NCBI GenBank assembly: GCA_003987775.1
Contig: RXJD01000078.1
Coordinates: 1 to 47,914 of the forward strand
Length of the DNA stretch: 47,914 nucleotides
Direction of reading: 5' to 3'
From: Mycobacterium sp.
Lineage (GTDB): Bacteria > Actinomycetota > Actinomycetes > Mycobacteriales > Mycobacteriaceae
Shown in pieces: positions 1-9,154 of this stretch. The notes beneath the pieces are model-generated. The model was not told the origin of the DNA, did no database searches, and worked only from the letters and a program-made list of their open reading frames with translations. Position numbers and translations under genes: made by a program. Within the stretch, counting starts at the first letter, position 1, and each line of letters opens with the position of its first letter.

Positions 1-87
1 GATCATCAGAGCGACCCTGCACCCACCAATTGTCCCCAAAACCCCAGCACAACCAGCCCCGCCACGCGGGATTAATTCAGCAGTCTC

Positions 88-202
88 CTAGCGATCGACC
101 CCGCCCATGGCGGCGACCCGCCGCGCCCGACTGCGCCGCGCTAGCGATCGACCCACCCATGGCGGCGACCCGCCGCGCCCGGCTGCGCCGCGCTAGCGAT
201 CG
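88..202. repeat. Tandem repeat (53 + 52 bp units) at the 3' end of ldtB
   Basis: The 10-mer CTAGCGATCG occurs at 88, 141 and 193, giving two nearly identical units of 53 and 52 bp and the start of a third. Each unit holds a short perfect hairpin (GCGGCG-ACC-CGCCGC, first copy 110-124). The stop codon of ldtB lies in the third CTAGCGATCG, so the array starts exactly at the gene end. It may serve as a terminator or be a mycobacterial minisatellite of MIRU type. Bases 1-87 show nothing recognisable. Confidence 0.85.
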
Positions 203-1401
203 CCGGTGTTGGCGTTGCCGGCGCGCCACACATCCCACGGGATGTTCCAGTCGCCGAGGCCGTCCGTCCCGGGCAGGATGCTGCCCACCGTGTTGACGAC
301 CTCCACGACGTCCCCGCGCTTGCTGTGGTCGTAGAACCACACGGCATTGCTGGGGCTCACATTCAGACATCCGTGACTGGTGTTGGAGTGGCCCTGGGCG
401 CCCACCGACCACGGCGCCGAGTGCACGAAGATGCCGCTGTAGGAGATCTGGGTGGCCCAGTCGACGTCGGTGCGATAACCGTTGGGCGAGTTGACCGGTA
501 CGCCGTAGGTCGAGGAGTCCATGATGATGTGCTTGAACCGCGCGCCGACGATGTAGACCCCGTTGTTGGTCGGGGTGCTGTCTTTACCCATCGACGTCGG
601 CATCGTCTTGACGACTTCGCCGTTGATCCGCACCGTGATGATCTTGGTGTTGTCGTCGACCGTGGCGATCATCTCGTCGCCGATGGTGAAGTGCATCTTC
701 ACGTTGTCCTCGCCGAACATTCCCTCACCGAGGTCGACGCCGTACGTGTTGACCGCGACGTCGACGTTGGTACCCGGCTTCCAGTAATGCTCTGGGCGCC
801 AACGCACTTCGCGCCGGTTCAGCCAGTAGAACGCGCCCTCCACCGGAGGGTTGGTGGTGATCTTGATGGCCTTCTCGGCCGCGGCGCGGTCGGCGATGTT
901 CTCGTCGAAGCGAATCGCGACCGGTTGCCCGACGCCCACCACCTCGCCGTCGCTCGGTACCACGTACGGCATCGTCAAGTGCGCCGGCGAGCTGGTCTGG
1001 AAGCTCATCTGGCGAGTCACCGCACCGCCGAGGCCGGTCGCCTTGGCGTTCAGCGAGTAGCGCCGGTTGTAGCCGAGTTGCTCGGTGGTCTGCCAGTGCA
1101 ATCCGTCTGGGCTGAGTTGCCCGGCGATGGCGCGGCCGTTGTCGTTGACCATCGAAACCGACGCGAGCACGCCGTCGGCGACGGTGACCGTCACCGGCGC
1201 GTCCACGGTGACCCCCACAGCACCGTCGGTCACCGAGGAGGTGAGCTTGGGCACCAGCAGATCGGCAAACGGCGTGCCCTTGTTTTCGATGACCTTGGCG
1301 GCGACGGGCGCACTGGGCCCGCTGCTGCAGGCAACACCGAACACAGCAACTAAGACCATGGCGGCAGCCAGCCACGATCGACGTCTGCGCAAAGGCGTCA
1401 T
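193..1401 (-). CDS. ldtB: L,D-transpeptidase LdtB (Ldt-Mt2 / LppS type), lipoprotein
   Basis: Forms 3-3 cross-links in peptidoglycan on the outer face of the membrane and is the main target class of carbapenems in mycobacteria. The 402-residue product starts at an ATG preceded by GGAAGG; a longer reading frame upstream lacks support. Residues 5-24 form a basic and hydrophobic signal ending at a lipobox-like GVAC with Cys25 as lipidation site (glycine at -3 is atypical). Two Ig-like domains (roughly 40-240) precede the YkuD catalytic domain, with the motif SHGCLN around nucleophile Cys345 and the upstream HSAPW. Sequence agreement with M. tuberculosis Rv2518c is very high along the whole length, including the C-terminal GDWNIPWD. 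It is transcribed alone, away from the tRNA gene, and its stop lies inside a tandem repeat. Confidence 0.96.
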   Translation of the reverse strand: MTPLRRRRSWLAAAMVLVAVFGVACSSGPSAPVAAKVIENKGTPFADLLVPKLTSSVTDGAVGVTVDAPVTVTVADGVLASVSMVNDNGRAIAGQLSPDGLHWQTTEQLGYNRRYSLNAKATGLGGAVTRQMSFQTSSPAHLTMPYVVPSDGEVVGVGQPVAIRFDENIADRAAAEKAIKITTNPPVEGAFYWLNRREVRWRPEHYWKPGTNVDVAVNTYGVDLGEGMFGEDNVKMHFTIGDEMIATVDDNTKIITVRINGEVVKTMPTSMGKDSTPTNNGVYIVGARFKHIIMDSSTYGVPVNSPNGYRTDVDWATQISYSGIFVHSAPWSVGAQGHSNTSHGCLNVSPSNAVWFYDHSKRGDVVEVVNTVGSILPGTDGLGDWNIPWDVWRAGNANTGDR

Positions 1402-1609
1402 CAAGTGACCTTCCACATTTTGTTTGCCTATCACGGTCACCGCTGACCCTGGATTGTTTCCAGCATTGTAGTGCCTCAACGGCACTCGCCGTGGCCATGC
1501 GGGGCGATTGGTGCCCGGCGGTTCGGCCGATTCAGCCCCTGGCCGACCTCGGGATTTCACTCTCCGACGGGATGCCTGTTATTGTCGAGAGCCGGTCTCA
1601 GGCCGGCAC

Positions 1610-1685
<76 letters not shown>

Positions 1686-1686
1686 C

Positions 1687-3075
1687 ATGCCAACGTCTCG
1701 ACACCCTTCCGAGCAAACGCGGCCGCAGGACCCGTCGGACGAAACCGACGACCTCGAGGCAGCGTTTCAGCGGGCTCTGCATTCCGGCGACCTTGAACAG
1801 GCGGCGCCCGCGGCGTTCGCCCTGGGACGCCGGCGGGCCGCCGAGGGCGACGCCGATGGCGCTCGGGCGGCCTATCAATGGGCCATCGACTCCCAGCACC
1901 CGCACTGGGGCTCCGCCGCCGCGTTCGCACTCGGCTCTCTGCTGGCCGGGCAGGGCGACGAGGCGGGCGCGACGGCGGCCTACCAACAGGCCATCGAGTC
2001 CGGCCACGCCGAACACGCGCCGATGGCGGCACTGAACCTGGGAAACCTGCTGGCAGAACGCGGTGAGGCGGATGAGGCAGAAGCGGCCTATCGAGTGGCG
2101 ATCGAGTCCGAGCATGAGCAGTCGATTCTGATCGCGCTGCTGCAACTGGGCGGATTGCGGGCCGGTCGCGGCAATGCCGCCGGGGCCGAGGTGGCCTACC
2201 GAATCGCCGCTGCATCCGGAAACCCCGAGGTCATTCCTACTGCCGCCTTCAATTTGGCACTAACCAGAGAAGCACTGGGTGACATCGAGGGCTCCGCGGA
2301 GGCCTACCAGATCGTCATCGCCACCGATCACCCCGAACTGGCACCCCTGGCCGTCTTCAATCTGGCCACCCTGCTGGAAAAGCAGGGTGATCTGGCCGGA
2401 GCGGCAACGGCCTCTCAGGCCGCGGTCGACTCCGGTCACCCTGAGCTGGTGCCCAGGGCTCTGGTCAATCTGGGACAGCTGCGGGAGAGATCCGGTGACT
2501 TCGACCGCGCGCGGGCGTCCTATCGCCTGGCGATGGACAGCGGGGACGCCGAGGCGGCGCCGCGGGCGGCGATCAACATGGCGAGGCTGCAGGAGAAGGA
2601 CGGTGATTTCGCCGACGCCACCGCGTTCTATCAGTCGGCGATCGATTCCGGGCATCCCGAGCACGCACCGGAGGCCGCGAATTCGCTGGGGATGCTGCGG
2701 GCCGGGCTCGGAGACATCGAGGGCGCCACGACCGCGTACCAGTTCGCACTCGACTCGGGCCACCCCGACCACGCGCCCGGAGCCGCACTCAGATTCGGAA
2801 TCCTGTGGGCGGGACGGGGCGAGGTGAAGCGCGCGGCGGCCGCCTTCCAGGAGGCGGCCGACTCCGGGAACACCGAGTCTGGGCCGGCGGCCGAATTCGG
2901 ACTCGGCACATTGTGGGCCGAGAACGGCGACATCCCGGCCGCCCAGGCAGCCTTCCGGCGCGCGATCGAATCTGGCCACCCGGTGTGGGCTCCGAAGGCA
3001 CTCGAACGCTCTCAGAGCACCCCGCCGCAAGCCCGGCGCGGTCTGTTCCGCCGAAAGCCGTCAGCCGGCGACTGA
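1687..3075 (+). CDS. Tetratricopeptide (Sel1/TPR-like) repeat protein
   Basis: The 462-residue protein is built almost wholly from eleven consecutive repeats of exactly 36 residues (about residues 40-435), of the form xAAxxLGxLxAxxGDxxGAxxAYQxAIDSGHPExAP. Such TPR solenoids bind other proteins; no catalytic domain, signal peptide or membrane segment is seen. The C-terminus is basic and rich in Arg and Pro. The ATG lies one base after the CCA of tRNA-Lys and no other in-frame start is found nearby, so translation would be from a leaderless or nearly leaderless mRNA, or from a tRNA-mRNA read-through transcript. The 3' end overlaps the convergent MpaB gene by 15 bp. Partner and function are unknown. 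Confidence 0.85.
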   Translation: MPTSRHPSEQTRPQDPSDETDDLEAAFQRALHSGDLEQAAPAAFALGRRRAAEGDADGARAAYQWAIDSQHPHWGSAAAFALGSLLAGQGDEAGATAAYQQAIESGHAEHAPMAALNLGNLLAERGEADEAEAAYRVAIESEHEQSILIALLQLGGLRAGRGNAAGAEVAYRIAAASGNPEVIPTAAFNLALTREALGDIEGSAEAYQIVIATDHPELAPLAVFNLATLLEKQGDLAGAATASQAAVDSGHPELVPRALVNLGQLRERSGDFDRARASYRLAMDSGDAEAAPRAAINMARLQEKDGDFADATAFYQSAIDSGHPEHAPEAANSLGMLRAGLGDIEGATTAYQFALDSGHPDHAPGAALRFGILWAGRGEVKRAAAAFQEAADSGNTESGPAAEFGLGTLWAENGDIPAAQAAFRRAIESGHPVWAPKALERSQSTPPQARRGLFRRKPSAGD

Positions 3076-3957
3076 GACTTCGGCAGCCTCTGCCGCGGCG
3101 CTGCCCGGAGTCATGATCCAGCGGATGCTCCCGACGGCCACACGACCGGCCATGCGTGTCACCGTCGTCTCCAGCAGCGGGACATAGGGAAGCAACAACG
3201 GCCGGCGTGCCCACCCCGGCAGCATCGCCACCGCGGTGGCGGCCAGCACGCCGTACGCGGGCCTCGCCGGCAATCGCAACGGAGGCGTCAACAGCAGGAA
3301 CCGGGCGGCATCCCGGGCAGCAGCCGTTCCGCGCAGTTCGGGACGGAATTCTTCGATGCGATCGTGCAGTTCTCGCTCGGTCATCGGCGGTGTGGGCACG
3401 CCGAGCGCGCCTGCCACGACGGCCATGTCGGCGACGTAACCGTCTCGGCCGGCCTGGTCGAGCGGGGCGGCACCGTAGAGCTGATGGGCGAGCAGGAAGC
3501 TGTCCACCTCGGCGATGTGAACCCACTCGAGCAGATGCGGGTCGGAGGCCTGATACGGCCGTCCGTCCGGTGCGACGCCGTGCACGTATTTGTGGATGCG
3601 CCGGACGTGGTCGACCGCGGCCTGGGCATCGGCGGCACAGCCGAAAGTGGTCGTGGCCAGGAAGGTGCTGGTGCGTTGCAGCCGTCCCCAGGGATCGCCG
3701 CGATAGTCCGAGTGCTCGGCCACCCCCGCCATGGCCAGCGGGTGCAGGGACTGCAACAGCAGGGCCCGCAATCCGCCGACGAACATCGACGCGTCGGCGT
3801 TGACCCGACGGATGGGGCGGTCCGCGGCGAACCACCGTTCACCCGGTGTGCCGTGGATGCGCTCCCGATTGGCCGGCCCGTCCGGCCCGGCCACCATGCC
3901 GAACAGCTTGCTTCCCAGGTCACGCCGAACAGCGCCGACCGCCGACAAGATAGTCAC
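3061..3957 (-). CDS. MpaB-family oxygenase (DUF2236)
   Basis: The 298-residue protein belongs to the DUF2236 / MpaB / latex-clearing-protein superfamily, putative haem-b oxygenases common in mycobacteria. Visible features are the GxRALLLQSLHPLAMAGV block with its conserved His near residue 75, the following HSDYRGDPWGRL segment, RRIHKYVHG, and a WVHIAEVDSFLLAHQ helix. The GTG start overlaps the stop of the upstream TetR gene in a GTGA quartet, so the two are translationally coupled and the regulator probably controls this oxygenase. Substrate unknown. A much longer reading frame upstream overlaps the TetR gene and is rejected. Confidence 0.88.
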   Translation of the reverse strand: MTILSAVGAVRRDLGSKLFGMVAGPDGPANRERIHGTPGERWFAADRPIRRVNADASMFVGGLRALLLQSLHPLAMAGVAEHSDYRGDPWGRLQRTSTFLATTTFGCAADAQAAVDHVRRIHKYVHGVAPDGRPYQASDPHLLEWVHIAEVDSFLLAHQLYGAAPLDQAGRDGYVADMAVVAGALGVPTPPMTERELHDRIEEFRPELRGTAAARDAARFLLLTPPLRLPARPAYGVLAATAVAMLPGWARRPLLLPYVPLLETTVTRMAGRVAVGSIRWIMTPGSAAAEAAEVSVAG

Positions 3958-4559
3958 GTGTCCACCGTACGAGTCGGAACACGCTGCGCGTCCGCGCTTC
4001 TCAAGACCATGTCGACAGCGGCCTCGATAATCTCGTCGTCCGGGAGGGTGCCGTACATCAGCGACGGACATGCGACGACACCGGTCAGCATGGAGACGGC
4101 CGCGTCCAGTGCCGCACCGGTGAACACCTCTCCCAGCATCGCGTACATCTGATGCTGGCCGTCGGTATTGACCTTGTCTCTGAGTGCCCTGATCTGCTCC
4201 TGGGACGCCCACTGCGCCATGCTGGCGAGCACCCGGTCGAGTCGCATGTCGATGATTCCGGAACGGAAGACCTTGAGTTCCCCGATGAGGTCCGTGCGCA
4301 GGTCGCCGGTCCGTTTGTGGTGCGGCATCTCCCCGAGTGATTCGATCGCCAGGGTGATCAGGTCCACGCGTGCCGGCCAGTGCGTGTAGACCGTGGTTTT
4401 GGAGTAGCCGGCCAGCTCAGCCACCCGCGCATGCGTAATCGCTTCGGATCCTTCGTCATTGAGGATCTTGAGGGTGGCCCGCGCAACGTCGCCACGAGTC
4501 CGTGCCACCCGTGCGTCTTCGCCGCCGTCGGACGGCCGGTTAGCCGGTGCCGGAGTCAT
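3954..4559 (-). CDS. TetR/AcrR-family transcriptional regulator
   Basis: The 201-residue protein has an N-terminal TetR helix-turn-helix (about residues 17-65; HARVAELAGYSKTTVYTHW) and a helical ligand domain. It is first in a two-gene unit with the MpaB-type oxygenase (GTGA overlap) and divergent from the six-gene mycosporine-type operon starting at 4806. The shared 246-bp intergenic region contains inverted repeats, so it is a candidate regulator of both. The inducing ligand cannot be told from sequence. Confidence 0.92.
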   Translation of the reverse strand: MTPAPANRPSDGGEDARVARTRGDVARATLKILNDEGSEAITHARVAELAGYSKTTVYTHWPARVDLITLAIESLGEMPHHKRTGDLRTDLIGELKVFRSGIIDMRLDRVLASMAQWASQEQIRALRDKVNTDGQHQMYAMLGEVFTGAALDAAVSMLTGVVACPSLMYGTLPDDEIIEAAVDMVLRSADAQRVPTRTVDT

Positions 4560-4715
4560 CTCTGCCGCGCCTCTGCTTTCGCAACGGCCCCCTCTTCGCC
4601 TTCGCCGTCCGCTGGCTCGTTCGGGCCAGAAGTCTACTGAACAACACGTCGGCCCTGCGTAACGCGACGGCGAGTCCGCGCGCTACGCGGGGAAGGACAT
4701 TTGCTGGACAGAGTA

Positions 4716-4765
4716 TCCACTATCCGCAGCTCTAATCATTACTGTACGTTTAGATCAGTAGTGGA
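4716..4765. promoter_or_regulatory. Candidate operator in the divergent TetR / mys promoter region
   Basis: A perfect inverted repeat, TCCACTA (4716-4722) and TAGTGGA (4759-4765), flanks a second one, TACTG-N11-CAGTA (4740-4760). The block is AT-rich for this genome and lies 40-90 bp before the start of the operon at 4806, between it and the divergent TetR gene. TetR binding is inferred from position only. Confidence 0.45.
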
Positions 4766-4805
4766 CGGGGCAACCACCATCAGTCCACTCGATCAAAGGA
4801 AACTC

Positions 4806-5480
4806 ATGACAGCCGTCCTTTTCGGATCCATCAGCACTCTTGCCGACACATCGGAACTTCAGCGCAGGGCATTCAACGAAGCGTTTGCCTCTTCCGGGCT
4901 CGACTGGGAGTGGTCGCGTGACGAGTACGTCGGGATGTTGGGATCCAACGGCGGCGCTCAACGGATCCGGGACTATGCGCAGTCGCGCGGGCAGGACGTC
5001 GACGCCGCGGCGGTGCATGCACTGAAGTCGGAGATTTTCCAGCGCCTGCTCGGCGACTCTGAGGTGACCCCGCGCGATGGCGTCACCGCCACGATCGCCG
5101 AGGCCAAGAAGAACAACCACAAGGTCGGCTTCGTCACCACCACCTCGCCGGCCAACATCGACGCGCTGCTGTCGGCACTCGAGCCGGAGATCAGCGCCGA
5201 GACCTTCGACCTCATCGTCAACAAGGAATCCGTGGCGGCCGCCAAACCCGATGCGGCGGCGTACGAATTCGCTTTGGGCAAGCTCGGTGAGCGCGCCGAC
5301 AGCGTCGTCGCGATCGAGGACAACCTGGGCGGTGTCGCGGCAGCGGTGCAGGCAGGTATCCCGTGCATCGCGTTTCTGAACGAGAACACGAGCCGAGCCG
5401 AGCAGGCCGAATACACGGCTGCGATCCAGATCGTCGACTCCCTGGACCCCGAAACGGTTCTCGGCCTCGCCACGTCCTGA
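4806..5480 (+). CDS. HAD-like protein lacking the catalytic aspartates
   Basis: The 224-residue product starts at an ATG preceded by AAAGGAAA. Its fold matches HAD phosphatases of the beta-phosphoglucomutase/phosphoglycolate type: cap helices at about 20-85, motif II Thr in VGFVTTTSP, motif III Lys in AAAKPDAAAY and motif IV VAIEDNLGG. Motif I, normally DxDGTL, reads FGSISTL here: both the nucleophile and the general acid Asp are replaced (Gly and Ile). The usual phosphoryl transfer is therefore not expected; a structural, binding or altered-chemistry role is more likely. It is the first gene of the operon, 42 bp before the sugar phosphate cyclase gene. Relation to the cyclase substrate, a sugar phosphate, is suggestive but unproven. 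Confidence 0.8.
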   Translation: MTAVLFGSISTLADTSELQRRAFNEAFASSGLDWEWSRDEYVGMLGSNGGAQRIRDYAQSRGQDVDAAAVHALKSEIFQRLLGDSEVTPRDGVTATIAEAKKNNHKVGFVTTTSPANIDALLSALEPEISAETFDLIVNKESVAAAKPDAAAYEFALGKLGERADSVVAIEDNLGGVAAAVQAGIPCIAFLNENTSRAEQAEYTAAIQIVDSLDPETVLGLATS

Positions 5481-5522
5481 CCCCATCCCCCATCAAGACC
5501 CCCCGCCCCGAGGAGTAACGCC

Positions 5523-6749
5523 TTGAGCAACCTTCAAGCCCGAGTGACGGCCGGCGACAGAGCCTTTCACGTCGAAGGCTACGAACGAATCGAGTACGAC
5601 CTGCTTTACGTCGACCACGTGTTCGCGCCGGACAACACCGAACTCGCGGACAGTTACCGGGAGTACGGACGCGCGCTGGCGGTGGTCGACGACACGGTCT
5701 ACCAGATCTACGGCGATGCGATGCGGTCCTACTTCAGCCATCACGACATCGAGCTCACCGTGATCCCGGTGCAGATCCGCGAAACGGCCAAGTCGCTGGA
5801 GACCTACGAGCAGATCGTCACCAGGTTCGACGCCTTCGGTCTGGTGCGCACCGAACCGGTGCTGGTCGTCGGCGGCGGGCTGACCACCGACGTCGCCGGA
5901 TTCGCTTGCGCCAGTTACCGGCGCAACACGCCCTACATTCGGATTCCGACCACGCTGATCGGCCTGATCGATGCGAGTGTCTCCATCAAGGTGGCGGTCA
6001 ATCACGGCAAGCACAAGAACCGGCTGGGCGCCTACCACGCATCCGAGAAAGTGCTGCTGGACTTCTCGTTCCTGAAGACGCTGCCCGAAGATCAGGTGCG
6101 TAACGGCATGGCCGAACTGATCAAGATCGCGGTGGTTGGCAACGCCGAGATCTTCGAGCTGTTGGAAGTGCACGGCGCCGATCTGCTGCGAACCCGGTTC
6201 GGCCACCTCGACGGCACCGCGGAGCTACGTGCCGTGGGAGACCGGCTCACCTACCTGGCGATCGCAACGATGCTCGACCTGGAAGCGCCCAATCTGCACG
6301 AGATCGACTTGGACCGGGTTATTGCCTTCGGGCACACGTGGAGTCCGACTTTGGAACTCACGCCACCCACCCCGTTCTTCCACGGCCACGCCATCAACAT
6401 CGACATGGCGTTGTCGACGACGCTTGCCGAGCAGCGCGGACACCTCTCGGTCAGCGATCGTGACCGCATACTCAACGTGATGAGTGCGCTGGGCCTGGCC
6501 CTGGACAGCGAGCATCTGACCTCGGAGCTGCTCGAGCGGGCCACAGTGGCGATTCTCAAGACACGCGACGGCCGACTGCGGGCGGCCGTACCCGACCCGA
6601 TCGGCCGGTGCCACTTCCTCAACGACGTCACTACCAGCGAGCTGGCCGATACGTTGTTGCTGCACAAGAAGATCTGCCTCGAGTTTCCCCGCGCAGGAGA
6701 CGGCGTCGACGTCTTTGCGGCACCTGCGCCGGGAGCGATGCGCACGTGA
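5523..6749 (+). CDS. mysA: Sugar phosphate cyclase, DDGS/EEVS type (MysA-like)
   Basis: Cyclises sedoheptulose 7-phosphate, most likely to desmethyl-4-deoxygadusol, the first step of mycosporine biosynthesis. The 408-residue protein has the NAD-binding [13 protein letters not shown], the [20 protein letters not shown] block, the NRLGAYHAS segment and [11 protein letters not shown]. Metal ligands in family position are Glu198, His271 (FGHTWSP) and His287 (FFHGHAIN). Sequence agreement with cyanobacterial DDGS/MysA is strong throughout and extends to the C-terminal DGVDVF region; ordinary 3-dehydroquinate synthases are shorter and differ in these blocks. DDGS versus 2-epi-5-epi-valiolone synthase cannot be settled without comparing active-site residues. 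TTG start with GAGGAG upstream; GTGA overlap with the next gene. Confidence 0.92.
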   Translation: MSNLQARVTAGDRAFHVEGYERIEYDLLYVDHVFAPDNTELADSYREYGRALAVVDDTVYQIYGDAMRSYFSHHDIELTVIPVQIRETAKSLETYEQIVTRFDAFGLVRTEPVLVVGGGLTTDVAGFACASYRRNTPYIRIPTTLIGLIDASVSIKVAVNHGKHKNRLGAYHASEKVLLDFSFLKTLPEDQVRNGMAELIKIAVVGNAEIFELLEVHGADLLRTRFGHLDGTAELRAVGDRLTYLAIATMLDLEAPNLHEIDLDRVIAFGHTWSPTLELTPPTPFFHGHAINIDMALSTTLAEQRGHLSVSDRDRILNVMSALGLALDSEHLTSELLERATVAILKTRDGRLRAAVPDPIGRCHFLNDVTTSELADTLLLHKKICLEFPRAGDGVDVFAAPAPGAMRT

Positions 6750-8095
6750 CGGCCACGTTGGACGAAGCCACCGGTGTTCGGGTACACCGGATCTCGGATG
6801 CCGACGTGGGCCGCACGCTGGCCACCCTTGTCGTCCTGTTCGGCACGCTGCCGTTCGACCTCGCGCTGGTGCTGGTCGCGTTACTCGCCGGACGGCGGCC
6901 GTCGCGCGGGCGCCTGCCCGCCCAGGCTCGCCGAACCATCCTGCTCAACGGCGGGAAGATGACGAAGGCGCTGCAGCTGGCGCGGTCGTTTCACCTGGCC
7001 GGGCACCGGGTGATCCTCGTCGAATCCGAGAAATACCGGTGGACCGGGCATCGGTTCTCCCGCGCGGTGGACGCGTTCTACTGCGTGCCGGAGCCGACCG
7101 AACCGGGTTACGCGCTGGCGCTGCTCGACATCGTCCGGTACGAGAACGTCGACGTCTACGTGCCGGTGTCCAGCCCTGCCGGAAGTGTGCCCGATGCGGT
7201 GGCGCGCGAGTTGCTCGACGGCGCCTGTGACGTCGTCCATTCGGACGCCAAGACGGTGCAGTTGCTCGACGACAAGGCCGAGTTCGCCTCGACCGCAGCA
7301 TCATTGAGCCTGCGCGTGCCGGACTCCCACCGCATCACCGACGCCCGGCAGGTGGTCGACTTCGCATTCCCGGCGGGGCGCAGCTACATCCTCAAACGCA
7401 TCGCGTACGACCCCGTCGGACGGATGAACCTCACCCGGTTGTCCGGAGCGACGCCCGACCACAATGCCGCCTACGCGCGATCGCTGCCGATCTCCGAGGA
7501 CGACCCCTGGATCCTGCAGGAATTCATCGAAGGGCGCGAGTACTGCACGCACGGCACCGCCCGCAGTGGGCGCCTGCAGGTCTACGGCTGCTGCGAATCC
7601 TCCTCCGCCCAGGTCAACTACCGCAATGTCGACAAGCCGGAAATCCGGCGGTGGGTCGAGACGTTCGTGAAGAACCTCAACCTGAGCGGGCAGGTGTCCT
7701 TCGATTTCATCGAGGCCCGGGACGGGCAGGTGTACGCCATCGAGTGCAATCCGCGGACCCACTCGGCAATCACCATGTTCCACGACCATCCGGATCTCGC
7801 GGCCGCCTATCTCGATGACAACCATCCGCTTATCACCCCGAACGACGGCGCTCGGCCCACTTACTGGATCTACCACGAACTTTGGCGCCTGCTCCGGCAC
7901 CGCGGGCGGATCAGCAGGCTCGTGACCATGCTGCGGGGTAAGGACGCGATCTTCGCCGGATGGGATCCGATGCCCTACCTGATGGTGCATCATCTGCAGA
8001 TCCCGGCGCTGCTGTGGGCCAATCTCCGAGCCGGAAAGGGTTGGAGCCGTATCGACTTCAACATCGGAAAGCTCGTCGAGAACGGCGGGGACTGA
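6746..8095 (+). CDS. mysC: ATP-grasp mycosporine synthase (MysC-like)
   Basis: In cyanobacteria MysC joins glycine to 4-deoxygadusol to give mycosporine-glycine. This 449-residue protein has an N-terminal hydrophobic segment (about residues 22-50), then [22 protein letters not shown], an ATP-grasp core ([48 protein letters not shown]) and the typical C-terminus [13 protein letters not shown]. These blocks match cyanobacterial MysC closely. The GTG start overlaps the stop of the cyclase gene in a GTGA quartet, and the mysD-like gene follows directly (TGAATG), so translation is coupled. In known clusters an O-methyltransferase gene sits between mysA and mysC; here there is none. Confidence 0.93.
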   Translation: MTATLDEATGVRVHRISDADVGRTLATLVVLFGTLPFDLALVLVALLAGRRPSRGRLPAQARRTILLNGGKMTKALQLARSFHLAGHRVILVESEKYRWTGHRFSRAVDAFYCVPEPTEPGYALALLDIVRYENVDVYVPVSSPAGSVPDAVARELLDGACDVVHSDAKTVQLLDDKAEFASTAASLSLRVPDSHRITDARQVVDFAFPAGRSYILKRIAYDPVGRMNLTRLSGATPDHNAAYARSLPISEDDPWILQEFIEGREYCTHGTARSGRLQVYGCCESSSAQVNYRNVDKPEIRRWVETFVKNLNLSGQVSFDFIEARDGQVYAIECNPRTHSAITMFHDHPDLAAAYLDDNHPLITPNDGARPTYWIYHELWRLLRHRGRISRLVTMLRGKDAIFAGWDPMPYLMVHHLQIPALLWANLRAGKGWSRIDFNIGKLVENGGD

Positions 8096-9154
8096 ATGAC
8101 CGCGCCGCCCCGCGTATCGGTCCTGCATCTCGTGGGGTCCGCGGTCGACGAGTTTCATGCCGAATTGTCACGGCTCTACGCGCGCGCCTGCCTGGCCGCG
8201 CTGCCGGGCGAGGACTATGACGTGCTGCTGGCATACGTGTCGCCCGACGGGTCCTGGCGGTTTCCCGCGGACCTCAGCGCCGAAGCGCTGAGTTCGGCCA
8301 GGCCCTTACCAGTTTCGAAGGCGATCGCGCATCTGCGTTCGCTGCGGGTGGATGTCGTGGTGCCGCAGATGTTCTGCCTGCCCGGGATGACCTCCTACCG
8401 GCGCCTGCTGAGCGCACTGCGACTCCCCTTTATCGGCAACCCGCCCGAGGTGATGGAGATCGCGGCGGACAAGGCGGCAAGCCGGGCGATCGTCTCCCAG
8501 GCAGGCGTCGCGGTGCCCGCCGGTGAGGTGGTGCGGGCCGGTGACCGCTCGACCCTGCCGCTGCCAGTGGTCGTCAAGCCGGTCTGCGCGGACAACTCGG
8601 TGGGCGTGTCGCTGGTGCGCACACCGGCCGAACTCCCGTCAGCGATCGATCGGGCGCTCGCCCACGGAACCTCGGCTTTGGTCGAGACTTACGTCGAGCT
8701 GGGCCGAGAAGTCCGGTGCGGCATCGTCGTTCGTGACGGAGAGCTGGTGTGCCTGCCGCTGGAAGAGTACGCGGTGGACACCACCGCCAAGCCCATCCGC
8801 GACCACGAGGACAAATTGCGCCGCTCGCAGGGTGGTGAGCTGTACCTCGTCGCGAAGGACGCGTGTCATGCGTGGATCGTTCCCGTCGACGACCCGATCA
8901 CCGACGTGGTCTGGGAAGCCGCGCGGCGCTGTCATCTGGCACTGGGATGCCGCCACTACAGCCTGTTCGACTTCCGCATCGACCCCGACGGACGGGTGTG
9001 GTTCCTCGAGGCCGGCCCGTACTGCTCGTTCGCCCCGACCAGCGTCATCGCCGTGATGGCGGCAGCGGCGGGCATGGACGTGGCGGAGTTGTTCGCCGAC
9101 CAACTCCGCGAACTCGGTCTCGAAGGAACGCCATGCTTGAGTGCGCAACGCTGA
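8096..9154 (+). CDS. mysD: D-Ala-D-Ala-ligase-like amino acid ligase (MysD-like)
   Basis: MysD adds a second amino acid (Ser, Thr or similar) to mycosporine-glycine, forming the imine chromophore of shinorine or porphyra-334. The 352-residue protein opens with VSVLHLVGSAVDEF, followed by VSPDGSWRFP, VVPQMFCLPGMTSYR, the ATP-grasp lysine block VVVKPVCADNSVGVSLV, GREVRCGIVV and CLPLEEYAVD, and ends with CRHYSLFDFRIDPDGRVWFLEA. All match cyanobacterial MysD. The start codon follows the mysC stop directly, and its last 22 bp overlap the next gene. Amino acid specificity cannot be read from sequence. Confidence 0.93.
   Translation: MTAPPRVSVLHLVGSAVDEFHAELSRLYARACLAALPGEDYDVLLAYVSPDGSWRFPADLSAEALSSARPLPVSKAIAHLRSLRVDVVVPQMFCLPGMTSYRRLLSALRLPFIGNPPEVMEIAADKAASRAIVSQAGVAVPAGEVVRAGDRSTLPLPVVVKPVCADNSVGVSLVRTPAELPSAIDRALAHGTSALVETYVELGREVRCGIVVRDGELVCLPLEEYAVDTTAKPIRDHEDKLRRSQGGELYLVAKDACHAWIVPVDDPITDVVWEAARRCHLALGCRHYSLFDFRIDPDGRVWFLEAGPYCSFAPTSVIAVMAAAAGMDVAELFADQLRELGLEGTPCLSAQR

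Noticed and set aside
1795-3000. Regular repeats in the TPR gene as a CRISPR-like or minisatellite array
   Set aside because: The repeats are conserved at protein level with a 108-bp period, and the DNA diverges between units, so they are coding repeats.
5523-9154. Validamycin/acarbose-type C7-cyclitol cluster built on an EEVS
   Set aside because: The MysC and MysD homologues directly after the cyclase are specific to mycosporine pathways, and no cyclitol kinase, nucleotidyltransferase or pseudo-glycosyltransferase is present.
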